A stretch of 64,000 nt of DNA, from the NCBI RefSeq assembly GCF_019794555.1, contig NZ_JAIMEP010000009.1, positions 27,389-91,388 on the forward strand. Reading direction: 5' to 3'. This document shows positions 48,642 to 58,773 of the stretch, piece by piece. The position numbers and the translations under genes are program-made. The first letter of the stretch is position 1; the number at the start of each line of letters is the position of its first letter. This DNA comes from Streptococcus suis (GTDB lineage Bacteria; Bacillota; Bacilli; Lactobacillales; Streptococcaceae). The notes below the pieces were generated by a model. That model ran no database searches and had not been told where the DNA came from. It was given only the letters and a program-made list of their open reading frames with translations.

Positions 48642-48649
48642 TTATAAAT
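48642..48649. repeat. Right target-site duplication of the ISL3 element
   Basis: TTATAAAT, second copy. Confidence 0.93.
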
Positions 48650-48651
48650 GA

Positions 48652-48674
48652 AAGTCCAGTTTTGGGCTTTTTTA
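48652..48674 (+). terminator. Original hom-thrB terminator, displaced by the IS
   Basis: AAGTCCA/TGGGCTT stem followed by T-run. Removing the IS and one target copy would place it a few bases behind the thrB stop. Confidence 0.7.
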
Positions 48675-48771
48675 TTTAAGGCTTCAATTTAATATATTTT
48701 ATTTTCTATTCGTTTTTTATCCGAATTTTTGGTATAATATTCTCCGTATATAACTTGGAAAAGAGAAGGAT

Positions 48772-49680
48772 ATGAAAAATAAAATAAGAGTTGAACTTGA
48801 AGGCATCGATATCCGTTTTGATGAGCCTTTGAAAGAGTACACATACACAAAAGTCGGTGGGGCAGTTGATTATTTGGTCTTTCCTCGAAACCGTTATGAA
48901 ATTGTTCGTGTCATTGAATTTGCGAAACGTGAAGGGATTCCCTGGCAAGTGCTTGGTAATTCAAGTAATGTCATCGTTCGTGATGGTGGTATTCGTGGTT
49001 TTGTTATCCGAATGGATAAATTAAATACGGTAACTGTTTCTGGCTATACTATCGAAGCAGAGGCTGGAGCTAACTTGATTGAGACAACTAGAGTTGCGCT
49101 ATTTCATTCACTGACCGGTTTCGAGTTTGCTTGTGGAATACCTGGTAGCATCGGTGGAGCTGTCTATATGAACGCTGGCGCTTATGGTGGTGAAGTATCG
49201 CATATTTTAGTATCTGCACAAATTTTGACGCCTGCTGGCTATGTAGAAACTTTAGATAATCGTGAATTACGCTTTGGTTATCGTACTTCTATTTTACAGG
49301 AAAATGGCGCAATTGTTTTATCTGCAAAATTTGCTCTACGTCCTGGTAATTACACAGTTATCGAGCAAGAAATGGCCCGTCTGACCCATTTGCGTGAGTT
49401 AAAACAGCCATTGGAATTACCATCTTGTGGTTCAGTCTTTAAACGGCCACTTGGCCATTTTGCTGGTCAACTGATAATGGAAGCAGGCTTGAAAGGCTAT
49501 CGTATTGGTGGTGTAGAAGTTTCTCAAAAACATGCAGGTTTTATGGTAAATGTTGAAAATGGGACTGCAAATGATTATGAAAGTCTCATTAAGCATGTCA
49601 TTGAAACTGTAGAAAAATCTTCAGGCATTACCTTAGAGCGTGAAGTACGTATTATTGGCGACCCTGCCGAAACTCTTTAG
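48772..49680 (+). CDS. murB: UDP-N-acetylenolpyruvoylglucosamine reductase
   Basis: FAD enzyme of peptidoglycan precursor synthesis. 302 residues, type II MurB. FAD-binding segments are [28 protein letters not shown] and [22 protein letters not shown]; the catalytic Ser is in [11 protein letters not shown] (about residue 225). AGAGAAGG precedes the ATG, and -10 TATAAT lies at 48733-48738. It directly precedes potABCD, an arrangement found in many streptococci. Confidence 0.96.
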   Translation: MKNKIRVELEGIDIRFDEPLKEYTYTKVGGAVDYLVFPRNRYEIVRVIEFAKREGIPWQVLGNSSNVIVRDGGIRGFVIRMDKLNTVTVSGYTIEAEAGANLIETTRVALFHSLTGFEFACGIPGSIGGAVYMNAGAYGGEVSHILVSAQILTPAGYVETLDNRELRFGYRTSILQENGAIVLSAKFALRPGNYTVIEQEMARLTHLRELKQPLELPSCGSVFKRPLGHFAGQLIMEAGLKGYRIGGVEVSQKHAGFMVNVENGTANDYESLIKHVIETVEKSSGITLEREVRIIGDPAETL

Positions 49681-49717
49681 CCAATTGGCTACTATATAAA
49701 GAAGGAATTTATGTGAA

Positions 49718-50872
49718 TTGAAAAAGCCGATTATTGAATTTAAACATGTATCTAAAGTTTTTGAAGATAGTGGAACAACTGTTTTAAAGGACATTAGTTT
49801 TGAATTAGAGGAGGGCAAATTTTACACTTTGTTAGGTGCCTCTGGTTCTGGAAAATCAACTATTTTGAATATTATCGCTGGTTTATTGGATGCAAGCTCT
49901 GGCGATATTTATTTGGATGGTCAACGGATAAATGATGTGCCAACCAACAAGCGTGATGTCCATACCGTTTTCCAATCTTATGCCCTTTTCCCTCATATGA
50001 CTGTCTTTGAAAATGTGGCTTTTCCTCTAAAATTGCGTAAGATAGATAAGTCAGAAATTGAACGTCGTGTCACAGAAGCCTTACAGATGGTTCGCCTCTC
50101 TGGCTATGAGAAACGTTCCATTCAGAAATTGTCTGGTGGACAACGGCAGCGTGTTGCCATCGCGCGTGCCATTATCAATCAACCTCGCGTTGTCTTGCTG
50201 GATGAACCCTTATCTGCATTAGACTTAAAACTTCGGACTGAAATGCAGTATGAATTGCGTGAGTTGCAACAGCGCCTTGGAATCACCTTCGTTTTCGTAA
50301 CGCATGATCAAGAAGAAGCCTTGGCCATGAGCGATTGGATTTTTGTCATGAATGAGGGTGAGATTGTTCAATCTGGAACACCTGTAGATATCTATGATGA
50401 GCCAATTAACCATTTTGTTGCAACCTTTATCGGTGAGTCCAACATTCTTCCGGGGCGTATGATTGAAGATTATCTTGTAGAATTCAATGGTAAACGGTTT
50501 GAAGCTGTCGACGGTGGTATGCGACCGAATGAGGAAGTTGAGGTAGTCATTCGCCCAGAAGATTTACGAATTACCTTACCTGAAGAAGGAAAACTACAGG
50601 TTAAAGTCGATACTCAGCTCTTCCGAGGTGTTCACTACGAAATTATAGCCTACGATGATTTGGGCAACGAGTGGATGATTCATTCCACTCGTAAAGCCAT
50701 TGAGGGTGAGGTGATTGGTCTCAGTTTTGAGCCAGAAGATATTCATATCATGCGCCTCAATGAAACTGAAGAAGAATTTGATGCCCGTATCGAAGAGTAT
50801 GTTGAGGTGGAAGAAGTGGAAGATGGTTTGATTAATGCCATCGAGGAGGAACGCAATGAAGAAAACCTCTAG
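49718..50872 (+). CDS. potA: Spermidine/putrescine ABC transporter ATPase
   Basis: 384 residues. Walker [10 protein letters not shown] (about 38-46), signature LSGGQRQR, Walker [13 protein letters not shown], His switch FVTHDQEE. The C-terminal TOBE domain (from about 240, [16 protein letters not shown]) and an acidic tail follow. Translation appears to start at TTG (49718): the conserved N-terminus [17 protein letters not shown] begins there, AAGGAA is about ten bases upstream, and no in-frame ATG is suitable. First gene of potABCD; it overlaps potB by 17 bp. Confidence 0.94.
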   Translation: MKKPIIEFKHVSKVFEDSGTTVLKDISFELEEGKFYTLLGASGSGKSTILNIIAGLLDASSGDIYLDGQRINDVPTNKRDVHTVFQSYALFPHMTVFENVAFPLKLRKIDKSEIERRVTEALQMVRLSGYEKRSIQKLSGGQRQRVAIARAIINQPRVVLLDEPLSALDLKLRTEMQYELRELQQRLGITFVFVTHDQEEALAMSDWIFVMNEGEIVQSGTPVDIYDEPINHFVATFIGESNILPGRMIEDYLVEFNGKRFEAVDGGMRPNEEVEVVIRPEDLRITLPEEGKLQVKVDTQLFRGVHYEIIAYDDLGNEWMIHSTRKAIEGEVIGLSFEPEDIHIMRLNETEEEFDARIEEYVEVEEVEDGLINAIEEERNEENL

Positions 50873-51656
50873 GCTCTTTGCAATTCCCTATGCCTTATGG
50901 GTCTTTCTCTTTGTACTAGCACCCGTTGCTTTGATTATCTTTAAATCGTTCTTTGATATTCATGGCAATTTCACTTTGGCTAACTATCAAACCTATTTTA
51001 ATTCACCAAATATGACCTATCTGCGAATGAGTTTCAACTCCATTTTTTACGCAGGTATTATTACCTTGGTCACCCTTTTGGTATCCTATCCGACTGCCTA
51101 TTTCTTGACCAAGCTCAAGCATCGACAACTCTGGCTCATGTTGATTATCTTGCCAACCTGGGTCAATCTTTTGCTGAAAGCTTATGCCTTTATCGGTATT
51201 TTCGGTCAACATGGTTCCATTAATCAATTTTTAGAGTTTCTGGGGTTAGGGACTCAACAAATTCTCTTTACAGATTTCTCCTTTATTGCTGTTGCAGCCT
51301 ATATTGAGATTCCATTTATGATTTTGCCAATCTTTAACGCTTTGGATGACTTGGATAAAAATCTCATTAACGCTAGTCGTGATTTGGGTGCAACTTCTTG
51401 GCAAACATTTTCAAAGGTTATTTTTCCTCTCTCAATGAATGGCGTCCGTTCTGGAGTACAGGCCGTTTTCATTCCAAGTTTAAGCCTCTTTATGTTGACT
51501 CGTTTGATCGGAGGTAACCGAGTGATTACTTTGGGTACTGCCATCGAGCAGCATTTCCTCACAACACAAAACTGGGGAATGGGTTCAACCATTGGTGTGG
51601 TCTTGATTTTAGCCATGCTCTTGATTATGTGGATGACGAAAGAGAGGAAGAAATAA
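50856..51656 (+). CDS. potB: Spermidine/putrescine ABC transporter permease PotB
   Basis: 266 residues, six transmembrane helices. The conserved permease EAA-type loop is [22 protein letters not shown] (about residues 170-192), which docks on PotA. The start at 50856 has GAGGAGGAAC upstream inside the potA 3' end. The TAATG junction couples it to potC. Confidence 0.93.
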   Translation: MKKTSRLFAIPYALWVFLFVLAPVALIIFKSFFDIHGNFTLANYQTYFNSPNMTYLRMSFNSIFYAGIITLVTLLVSYPTAYFLTKLKHRQLWLMLIILPTWVNLLLKAYAFIGIFGQHGSINQFLEFLGLGTQQILFTDFSFIAVAAYIEIPFMILPIFNALDDLDKNLINASRDLGATSWQTFSKVIFPLSMNGVRSGVQAVFIPSLSLFMLTRLIGGNRVITLGTAIEQHFLTTQNWGMGSTIGVVLILAMLLIMWMTKERKK

Positions 51657-52426
51657 TGAAGAAATTTGCTAATGTCTACTTAACCATTGCCTTCCTCGTG
51701 CTTTATTTACCCATTTTTTATCTCATTTTCTATGCCTTTAATGCTGGTGGAGATATGAATGGTTTTACTGGCTTTACCTTGGATCATTTTTCTTCGATGC
51801 TTGGTGACAGCCGACTGATGCTGATTTTAGCACAGACTTTCTTACTTGCTTTCTTAAGTTCTTTGATTGCAACCATTATTGGGACATTTGGAGCTATTTA
51901 TATTTATCAGGCAAAACCTCGTTTTCAAAATGCCCTCTTGTCTATCAATAATATCTTGATGGTGGCACCTGACGTTATGATTGGGGCAAGTTTCTTGATT
52001 CTCTTTACCATGATTGGATTTCAATTGGGGTTTGTTTCTGTCTTACTCAGTCACATTGCCTTTTCGATTCCAATCGTCGTCTTGATGGTTTTACCCCGTT
52101 TGAAAGAAATGAACGCGGATATGATTTCAGCTGCATATGATTTGGGCGCAACTCAGCCGCAAATGCTGAAAGAAATTATGTTGCCTTATCTGACGCCGGC
52201 AATTATCGCAGGTTATTTCATGGCTTTTACTTACTCTTTGGATGACTTTGCTGTAACCTTTTTCGTGACAGGAAATGGCTATTCAAATCTTTCGGTTGAA
52301 ATCTACTCAAGGGCTCGACAAGGTATTTCTTTGGAAATCAATGCCTTGTCAGCGGTTGTGTTCCTTTTCTCTATCTTGTTGGTAGTGGGTTATTATTTCA
52401 TTTCACGTGAAAAGGAGGCCAACTAA
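51656..52426 (+). CDS. potC: Spermidine/putrescine ABC transporter permease PotC
   Basis: 256 residues, six transmembrane helices. EAA loop SAAYDLGATQPQMLKEIMLPYL (about 160-181). The start ATG overlaps the potB stop (TAATG) and the stop overlaps the potD start in the same way, so all four pot genes are translationally linked. Confidence 0.93.
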   Translation: MKKFANVYLTIAFLVLYLPIFYLIFYAFNAGGDMNGFTGFTLDHFSSMLGDSRLMLILAQTFLLAFLSSLIATIIGTFGAIYIYQAKPRFQNALLSINNILMVAPDVMIGASFLILFTMIGFQLGFVSVLLSHIAFSIPIVVLMVLPRLKEMNADMISAAYDLGATQPQMLKEIMLPYLTPAIIAGYFMAFTYSLDDFAVTFFVTGNGYSNLSVEIYSRARQGISLEINALSAVVFLFSILLVVGYYFISREKEAN

Positions 52427-53496
52427 TGAAAAGACTGTATTCATTTTTTGTAGGTATTGTAGCTATTATCCTTGTTTTATGGGGAATCAGCTACAAGTTA
52501 GAAGCCGATTCGACACAAGGAACGACAGATAAATTGGTCATCTATAATTGGGGCGATTATATTGATCCTGAATTACTAGATGAATTTACTGCCGAGACAG
52601 GAATTCAGGTTGATTATCAGACTTTTGATTCCAATGAGTCCATGTACACAAAGATCAAGCAGGGCGGAACAACCTACGATTTAGCAGTTCCATCAGAATA
52701 TATGATTTCCAAAATGACGGAAGAAAATATGCTGGTTAAGCTCGATAAGTCTAAAATCGAAGGTTTGGAGAATATTGACCCTCAATTTATGGGATTGAGC
52801 TTTGATAAGAATAATGACTATTCTATCCCCTACTTTTGGGGAACCTTGGGGATTGTGTACAACGATACTATGGTTGAAAATCCTCCTCAAGAGTGGGAAG
52901 ACCTATGGTCCGATGAATACCGTGACAACATCATGTTAATTGATGGCGTGCGTGAGGTTATGGGCTTTGGTCTACAATCCCTAGGTTATAGCCTGAATTC
53001 TAAAAATCCTGTAGAGATTGAAGAAGCAGCTGAACATCTCTACAACCTGACACCAAATATCAAGGCTATTGTTGCTGACGAAATAAAGGGCTATATGATA
53101 CAAGATGCAGCAGCCATTGCGGTGTCTTTCTCAGGTGAAGCCAGTGAAATGTTGGATGGAAATGAGCATCTTCATTATGTCGTGCCATCGAAAGGATCGA
53201 ACCTTTGGTTTGATAACATGGTAATTCCCAAAACAGCTAAAAACATTGATGGCGCCTATGCTTTTATGAGTTTCATGCTCCGACCTGAAAATGCATTGCG
53301 TAATGCAGAATACGTGGGTTATTCCACTCCAATTCCTGCAGCAAAGGCTATGTTGGATGAAGAAACACAAAGTGATGAAGCTTTCTATCCTTCAGAGGAA
53401 ACGATGAAGCAGATGGAAGTTTATGATAATTTAGGAAAAGAACTACTTGGTACTTACAATGATTTGTACCTCCAATTTAAAATGTATCGTAAATAA
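52426..53496 (+). CDS. potD: Spermidine/putrescine-binding protein PotD
   Basis: 356 residues. The N-terminus (KRLYSFFVGIVAIILVLWGIS) is a hydrophobic segment without a lipobox cysteine, so the protein is probably anchored by an uncleaved helix rather than lipid. The mature domain has the PotD start LVIYNWGDYIDPELLDEFTAETG and substrate-pocket segments YDLAVPSEYMI, YFWGTLGIVYN and WFDNMVIP. It delivers polyamines to PotBC. AGGAGG precedes the start. Confidence 0.93.
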   Translation: MKRLYSFFVGIVAIILVLWGISYKLEADSTQGTTDKLVIYNWGDYIDPELLDEFTAETGIQVDYQTFDSNESMYTKIKQGGTTYDLAVPSEYMISKMTEENMLVKLDKSKIEGLENIDPQFMGLSFDKNNDYSIPYFWGTLGIVYNDTMVENPPQEWEDLWSDEYRDNIMLIDGVREVMGFGLQSLGYSLNSKNPVEIEEAAEHLYNLTPNIKAIVADEIKGYMIQDAAAIAVSFSGEASEMLDGNEHLHYVVPSKGSNLWFDNMVIPKTAKNIDGAYAFMSFMLRPENALRNAEYVGYSTPIPAAKAMLDEETQSDEAFYPSEETMKQMEVYDNLGKELLGTYNDLYLQFKMYRK

Positions 53497-53613
53497 TTTG
53501 ATTGGACAGGTAGCAACATAAATATAAGAATGGGAGTGAGGTTCTTTACAAAGTACTTATTGCTCCTATTTTTTGGGTGTATATGCTATAGAAAGAAGGG
53601 AAAAGGAATTCCA

Positions 53614-55152
53614 ATGGAAAATCACCGGAAAGAAGTTAGTTTTATTTCGCAATCAATCCTCTATTCGGTTCTGCGTGGTGGTATAGTTGGTATTGCGGCT
53701 GGTCTAGTGGTTGTTGTATTTCGCTTAGCCATTGAAAAACTATTTGTTGTCTTTACACACCTCTATTCTCTGGCAACAGACAATGCAATCTATTTACTTC
53801 TTATTGGAGTGCTTTATCTGGTTATAGCTTTGCTTGTTGGCCACTTGATTAAGGACGAACCCAATGCAAAAGGTTCCGGAATTCCTCAAGTTGAAGCGGA
53901 ACTAAAAGGATTGATGCATTTAAATTGGTGGTCAGTTCTTTGGAAAAAATTTATCGGTGGCGTTTTATCCATTGCATCTGGCTTAATGCTAGGTCGTGAA
54001 GGTCCCAGTATTCAACTAGGTGCTGTAACAGCTAAAGGTGTATCATTTCTTCTTAAATCCAGTGAAATGGAAAGAAGGAGTTTAATTGCTAGTGGTGCCG
54101 CGGCTGGTTTGGCAGCAGCTTTCAATGCCCCTATAGCTGGACTTTTATTTGTTGTAGAGGAAGTCTATCATCAGTTTTCACGGCTGGTTTGGGTCTCAGC
54201 CTTAGCTGCCAGTATCACTGCAAACTTTATTTCCTTACATGTTTTTGGATTAACACCTGTTTTGCACATGCCGGAAGATTTGCAACTATTATCTCTTGAC
54301 CAATATTGGATCTATATCTTACTTGGTATTTTCCTTGGACTTGCTGGATATGTATATGAAGTTGTTATCCTCAACATACAAGTTTTCTATACTATGCTTG
54401 CAAAAATCATTCCTCTCCCAGCTCCGTATTATAGTGTGTTTGCCTTTTTGTTCATCATGCCGATTGGTTATTATTTCCCTAACCTATTGGGTGGCGGGCA
54501 TCATTTGATTTTAGAGCTTCCACATTTGGATCAAGGGCTACTGACATTGGCATTCTTGATTTTAATACGATTTGTATGGAGTATGATTTCATATGGTTCT
54601 GGTCTACCAGGGGGTATCTTCTTGCCAATATTAACCTTAGGAAGTCTCCTTGGTTTATTTGTTGCACGGTTCTTCCTTGATATTGGTTTCATCAGTCAGG
54701 ACCAGATGCAATTGTTTATTGTCTTAGGGATGGCAGGCTTCTTTTCAGCGATTTCCAAAGCCCCTCTAACTGCTATTATTTTAGTAACTGAAATGGTAGG
54801 AAGTTTGAATCAATTGATGGTCATTGGGTTGGTGGCTTTGAGTTCCTATGTGATAATGGACATCTTAGGTGGCGCGCCTGTCTACGAAGCGATGTTGGAA
54901 AAAATTCTGCCAGAAGAAGTAGAACAGCAAGAACATATGACTTTAATAGAGGTTGTTGTCAACGAAACTTTGGATCAAACCTTTGTAAGTGAGTTACGTT
55001 TGCCGGATTCATGCTTGATTACCAGCCAAATTCATCACGGAAAGCCTGGGATTGTGAAAGGAAACAGCCAACTTTTTATGGGTGATTCCTTGCTCGTTGC
55101 AGTTCCAATTTCACAAATTCACACTGTTCGTAAGATACTCGAAGGTGCTTAG
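53614..55152 (+). CDS. ClC-family chloride channel/antiporter with C-terminal TrkA-C domain
   Basis: 512 residues from ATG 53614 (AAAAGGA seven bases upstream; the frame opens earlier at 53530 without a good ribosome binding site). Ion-path motifs are GSGIPQVEAELKG, GREGPSIQLGA (the gating Glu) and GGIFLPILTLG. About ten membrane helices, then a cytosolic RCK_C/TrkA-C domain (from about residue 445, ETLDQTFVSELRLPDSCLI). The gating Glu suggests Cl-/H+ or F-/H+ exchange, but the ion cannot be fixed. Follows potD by 117 bp. Confidence 0.88.
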   Translation: MENHRKEVSFISQSILYSVLRGGIVGIAAGLVVVVFRLAIEKLFVVFTHLYSLATDNAIYLLLIGVLYLVIALLVGHLIKDEPNAKGSGIPQVEAELKGLMHLNWWSVLWKKFIGGVLSIASGLMLGREGPSIQLGAVTAKGVSFLLKSSEMERRSLIASGAAAGLAAAFNAPIAGLLFVVEEVYHQFSRLVWVSALAASITANFISLHVFGLTPVLHMPEDLQLLSLDQYWIYILLGIFLGLAGYVYEVVILNIQVFYTMLAKIIPLPAPYYSVFAFLFIMPIGYYFPNLLGGGHHLILELPHLDQGLLTLAFLILIRFVWSMISYGSGLPGGIFLPILTLGSLLGLFVARFFLDIGFISQDQMQLFIVLGMAGFFSAISKAPLTAIILVTEMVGSLNQLMVIGLVALSSYVIMDILGGAPVYEAMLEKILPEEVEQQEHMTLIEVVVNETLDQTFVSELRLPDSCLITSQIHHGKPGIVKGNSQLFMGDSLLVAVPISQIHTVRKILEGA

Positions 55153-55226
55153 TTAGTTAGTATCAAGTTTCCATCGAAAGGTTGATAACACCTTTGGCAT
55201 TCTGATTTCATTTCTCATTTATCGTA

Positions 55227-55235
55227 TGTTATAAT
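55227..55235 (+). promoter_or_regulatory. nth promoter, extended -10
   Basis: TGTTATAAT, an extended -10 box ending 6 nt before the nth ATG; the -35 is poor. Confidence 0.65.
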
Positions 55236-55241
55236 GGTTTT

Positions 55242-55865
55242 ATGGTATTATCAAAAAAACGTGCTAGAAAAGTTATTGAAGAAATTATTGCACTCTATCC
55301 TGATGCCAAACCTAGTTTGGATTTTCAGAATCATTTCGAGTTGTTGTGCGCTGTGCTACTTTCTGCTCAAACGACTGATGCTGCTGTAAATAAAGCTACT
55401 CCAGGTTTGTTTGCTGCTTTTCCAACCCCTCAAGCAATGGCAGCTGCGAATGTGGAAGATATTGAACCCTTTATTTCTCGCTTGGGTTTGTATCGAAATA
55501 AGGCAAAGTTCTTAAAAGAATGTGCCCAGCAGTTGATAGATCGTCATGATGGGGTAGTTCCTCAAACACGTGAGGAGTTGGAGGCGTTGGCAGGCGTTGG
55601 CCGAAAAACTGCTAACGTAGTATTGAGTGTCGGATTTGGGATTCCAGCGTTTGCTGTCGATACCCATGTAGGACGCATCTGCAAACACCATGATATTGTG
55701 AAAAAATCTGCAACACCTTTGGAAACAGAAAAGCGGGTTATGGAAGTTTTGCCACCTGAACGATGGCTTCCAGCTCATCAGGCGATGATTTACTTTGGAA
55801 GAGAAGTATGCCATCCAAAGAATCCTGAGTGTCACAAATATCCGCAATTATATGAATTTGATTAA
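55242..55865 (+). CDS. nth: Endonuclease III (base-excision glycosylase/AP lyase)
   Basis: 207 residues. Helix-hairpin-helix with catalytic Lys LAGVGRKTANVVLS (about residues 112-125) and catalytic Asp in FAVDTHVGRI (about 138). Removes oxidised pyrimidines. The C-terminal Fe-S loop, normally C-x6-C-x2-C-x5-C, is reduced to VCHPKNPECHKYPQLYEFD, with two Cys only. The mRNA is probably leaderless: no Shine-Dalgarno sequence, and the -10 box is 6 nt from the ATG. Confidence 0.93.
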   Translation: MVLSKKRARKVIEEIIALYPDAKPSLDFQNHFELLCAVLLSAQTTDAAVNKATPGLFAAFPTPQAMAAANVEDIEPFISRLGLYRNKAKFLKECAQQLIDRHDGVVPQTREELEALAGVGRKTANVVLSVGFGIPAFAVDTHVGRICKHHDIVKKSATPLETEKRVMEVLPPERWLPAHQAMIYFGREVCHPKNPECHKYPQLYEFD

Positions 55866-55898
55866 AAAAATCTTCAGTTTTTTGGAGATTTTTTTGTT
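55866..55898 (+). terminator. nth terminator
   Basis: AAAATCTTC/GGAGATTTT stem with a T-run, directly after the stop. Confidence 0.8.
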
Positions 55899-56012
55899 TT
55901 TGAGACAGAAATATATGGTAAATTCAGAATATTTTTTTAAAAATAGTAGAAAACTTTCTTAAAAACTGAACAATACGTATATTAGTGTATCACAATAATA
56001 GAATATAAACGA

Positions 56013-56076
56013 ATACACGAACAATGTTTCTATACACACCATTTGTATTGACAAAAACCAAACAATAAACTATAAT
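56013..56076 (+). promoter_or_regulatory. guaC promoter with PurBox-like site
   Basis: TTGACA (56048-56053), 17-nt spacer, TATAAT (56071-56076). Upstream, ATACACGAACAAT (56013-56025) matches 11 of 13 positions of the lactococcal/streptococcal PurBox AWWWCCGAACWWT, suggesting PurR control. The promoter call is strong, the PurBox call moderate. Confidence 0.6.
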
Positions 56077-56151
56077 AATACATGTGAATTCGTTTAATTA
56101 CGAAAATTTGTTGTTTTTTTCTGGAAATTATATGAAAATAGAGGTGCGATT

Positions 56152-57135
56152 ATGATTAACGAGACTCCAATTTTTGACTACGAAGATATTCAGCTTATCC
56201 CAAATAAATGTATTATCAATAGTCGTTCAGAGGCAGATACATCTGTAACTCTGGGAAAGTACAGCTTTAAGTTACCTGTAGTTCCGGCCAATATGCAGAC
56301 GATAATAGATGAAAATGTTGCAGAGATGTTAGCAAAGGAAGGTTATTTCTATATTATGCACCGTTTCGATGAAGCCGGCCGCCTTCCATTTATCAAACGC
56401 ATGCATGAACAATGCTTGGTAGCTTCTATCTCTGTTGGTGTAAAAGAATATGAATATGACTTTGTATCAAGTTTGAAAGCAGATGCACCTGAGTTTATTA
56501 CCATTGATATTGCTCATGGTCATGCTGATAGTGTAATAAATATGATTCAGCATATTAAAAAAGAATTGCCAGAAACATTTGTGATTGCTGGAAATGTTGG
56601 CACACCAGAAGCAGTTCGTGAATTGGAAAATGCTGGTGCAGATGCCACGAAAGTTGGTATCGGCCCAGGGAAAGTATGTATTACTAAAGTAAAAACAGGT
56701 TTTGGTACAGGTGGTTGGCAATTAGCTGCGCTACGTTGGTGTGCAAAAGCAGCTCGTAAACCAATCATTGCGGACGGCGGTATCCGTACCCACGGAGATA
56801 TTGCTAAATCCATCCGTTTCGGGGCAAGCATGGTCATGATTGGTTCGCTTTTTGCAGGACATATCGAAAGCCCAGGAAAAACAGTTGAAGTAGATGGAGA
56901 GAAGTTTAAAGAGTACTATGGTTCTGCATCTGAATATCAAAAAGGTGCTTATAAAAACGTTGAGGGTAAGAAAATTTTATTGCCTGCTAAAGGTCACTTG
57001 AAAGATACTCTGATTGAAATGGAGCAAGATTTGCAATCATCTATTTCTTATGCTGGTGGGCGTGATCTCACAAGCTTAAAACATGTGGATTATGTTGTAG
57101 TAAAAAATTCAATTTGGAACGGCGATTCCTTATAA
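56152..57135 (+). CDS. guaC: GMP reductase
   Basis: NADPH-dependent deamination of GMP to IMP, balancing purine pools. 327 residues, GuaC2 type. TIM barrel with catalytic Cys in [21 protein letters not shown] (about residue 176), phosphate-binding [32 protein letters not shown], and GSASEYQKG near the C-terminus. GAGGTG precedes the ATG. Monocistronic with its own promoter and a weak terminator at 57143. Confidence 0.97.
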   Translation: MINETPIFDYEDIQLIPNKCIINSRSEADTSVTLGKYSFKLPVVPANMQTIIDENVAEMLAKEGYFYIMHRFDEAGRLPFIKRMHEQCLVASISVGVKEYEYDFVSSLKADAPEFITIDIAHGHADSVINMIQHIKKELPETFVIAGNVGTPEAVRELENAGADATKVGIGPGKVCITKVKTGFGTGGWQLAALRWCAKAARKPIIADGGIRTHGDIAKSIRFGASMVMIGSLFAGHIESPGKTVEVDGEKFKEYYGSASEYQKGAYKNVEGKKILLPAKGHLKDTLIEMEQDLQSSISYAGGRDLTSLKHVDYVVVKNSIWNGDSL

Positions 57136-57142
57136 TTCCATT

Positions 57143-57170
57143 GGACTTGCAATGCAGGTCCTTTCTTTGT
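57143..57170 (+). terminator. guaC terminator
   Basis: GGACTTGC-AAT-GCAGGTCC stem with a T-rich but interrupted tail. Confidence 0.65.
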
Positions 57171-57281
57171 TTGCAGAATGCTTTCAGTCCTGTTACAATA
57201 ATAGAGGTACCCGTTGACAGTTTGATAATCAAGTCAATTGTATTTATTTAAAAGGTGCCTTAGAATGAAAAAGGAATCATT

Positions 57282-58625
57282 ATGTATCCAACTCACACTC
57301 GAAAAGATAAGTTTCTTCTATTTTTAAAGATTTTTCTCCCCATTCTCATATATCAATTTGCAAATTTTTCTGCATCTTTTATTGATACTATGATGACCGG
57401 TCAATATCGGACCCTTGATTTGGCAGGAGTTTCTATGGCAACAAGTCTTTGGAATCCGTTTTTCTCTTTTCTAACAGGAATTGTTTCCGCTATGGTACCT
57501 ATTATTGGTCATCACTTAGGGCGGGGAAACCGTGATAAAATCAGAGAGGAATTCCACCAATTTGTTTATCTAGCTCTTGGTTTGGCAGTCATCTTATTTG
57601 TATTGGTAAAGTTTGCTGCGGCTCCGGTTCTTGGTCTCTTGCACTTGGACGCTGAGGTAGAGTCTATAGCAAAATCGTATCTTAACTATATTTCAATTGG
57701 AATTTTGCCTCTTTTACTCTTTAGTGTCTGTCGTTCATTTTTCGATGCATTAGGGATGACACGCTTGTCCATGAATTTAATGTTATTGCTAGTTCCCTTT
57801 AATAGCTTATTTAATTATCTATTTATTTATGGTAAGCTGGGATTCCCGACTTTGGGCGGGGCAGGAGCTGGGTTGGGAACTGCTTTAGCCTATTGGGCTG
57901 TCCTAGTGGTGATAATCTTGGTCATGCTTAAAAATAAGCGTATCGCTTCATATCAACTGTGGCAATGGAGCGCTATTCAATCCCCCCTCTTAAAAGCTGG
58001 GTTAAAATTGGGTCTTCCAATTGGTTTGCAAGTCTTTGCTGAAGTTGCTATTTTTGCAGTTGTCGGTTTACAAATGGCAAAATTTTCTTCTCAGGTTATT
58101 GCTGCTCACCAGTCTGCGATGAATTTTGCGACCTTGTTATATGCTTTTCCAGTTAGTATCTCTATGGCCTTACCGATTGTGATTTCATATGAAATAGGTG
58201 CAAACCGGCCTCAAGCGGCGCGACAGTATGCTGTTATCGGTCGTTTGACTGCCATTTTATTTGCTGGTTTAACCCTAACATTCCTCTATTTTAATCGGCA
58301 GATGGTGGCGGGTTGGTATGGTCAAGATCCTGAGTTTATCCGATTGACGGCAGACTTTTTGGTCTTTGCCTTATTCTTCCAGTTAGCAGACGCGTTTACA
58401 GCTCCGATTCAGGGAATTTTGCGCGGGTACAAAGACACAACTGTCCCATTTTTACTTGGCCTCATTTCGTTTTGGTCATTGACGTTCCCAATAGCATTTT
58501 TATTAGAAGGAACGACAGATTTAGGTCCTAAGTCTTACTGGGGTGGTTTGATAGTTGGTATTTTTACCTGTGGTATTACCTTAAATATCCGTATGCATAT
58601 TGTTGAAAAACGAACGGTTCAGTAG
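57282..58625 (+). CDS. MATE family efflux transporter
   Basis: 447 residues, 12 predicted membrane helices in two MatE repeats: LPILIYQFANFSASFIDTMMTGQY at the start of the first, and LGLPIGLQVFAEVAIFAVVGLQMAKFS at the start of the second. Probable Na+- or H+-coupled drug or metabolite exporter (NorM-like subgroup). AAAGGAATC precedes the ATG; a -10-like TACAAT lies at 57195-57200. Monocistronic. Confidence 0.88.
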   Translation: MYPTHTRKDKFLLFLKIFLPILIYQFANFSASFIDTMMTGQYRTLDLAGVSMATSLWNPFFSFLTGIVSAMVPIIGHHLGRGNRDKIREEFHQFVYLALGLAVILFVLVKFAAAPVLGLLHLDAEVESIAKSYLNYISIGILPLLLFSVCRSFFDALGMTRLSMNLMLLLVPFNSLFNYLFIYGKLGFPTLGGAGAGLGTALAYWAVLVVIILVMLKNKRIASYQLWQWSAIQSPLLKAGLKLGLPIGLQVFAEVAIFAVVGLQMAKFSSQVIAAHQSAMNFATLLYAFPVSISMALPIVISYEIGANRPQAARQYAVIGRLTAILFAGLTLTFLYFNRQMVAGWYGQDPEFIRLTADFLVFALFFQLADAFTAPIQGILRGYKDTTVPFLLGLISFWSLTFPIAFLLEGTTDLGPKSYWGGLIVGIFTCGITLNIRMHIVEKRTVQ

Positions 58626-58773
58626 GGAAATTTTATCAGTTATTTGTTTGTATCTATCATTGGCGCTATTCGAAGAGTATCATAGTAACTGTCGAGAATT
58701 TTCTTTCAGGGCCAGAGGCTTTATAACGATCCAAAGTATGTGATAGGTTCAAAACAATAGAAAGTAGGAGAAA

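Noticed and set aside
55900..56150. Purine riboswitch before guaC
   Set aside because: No conserved TATA/GGATA-type aptamer core or three-way junction was seen; the region is very A/T-rich with an ordinary promoter.
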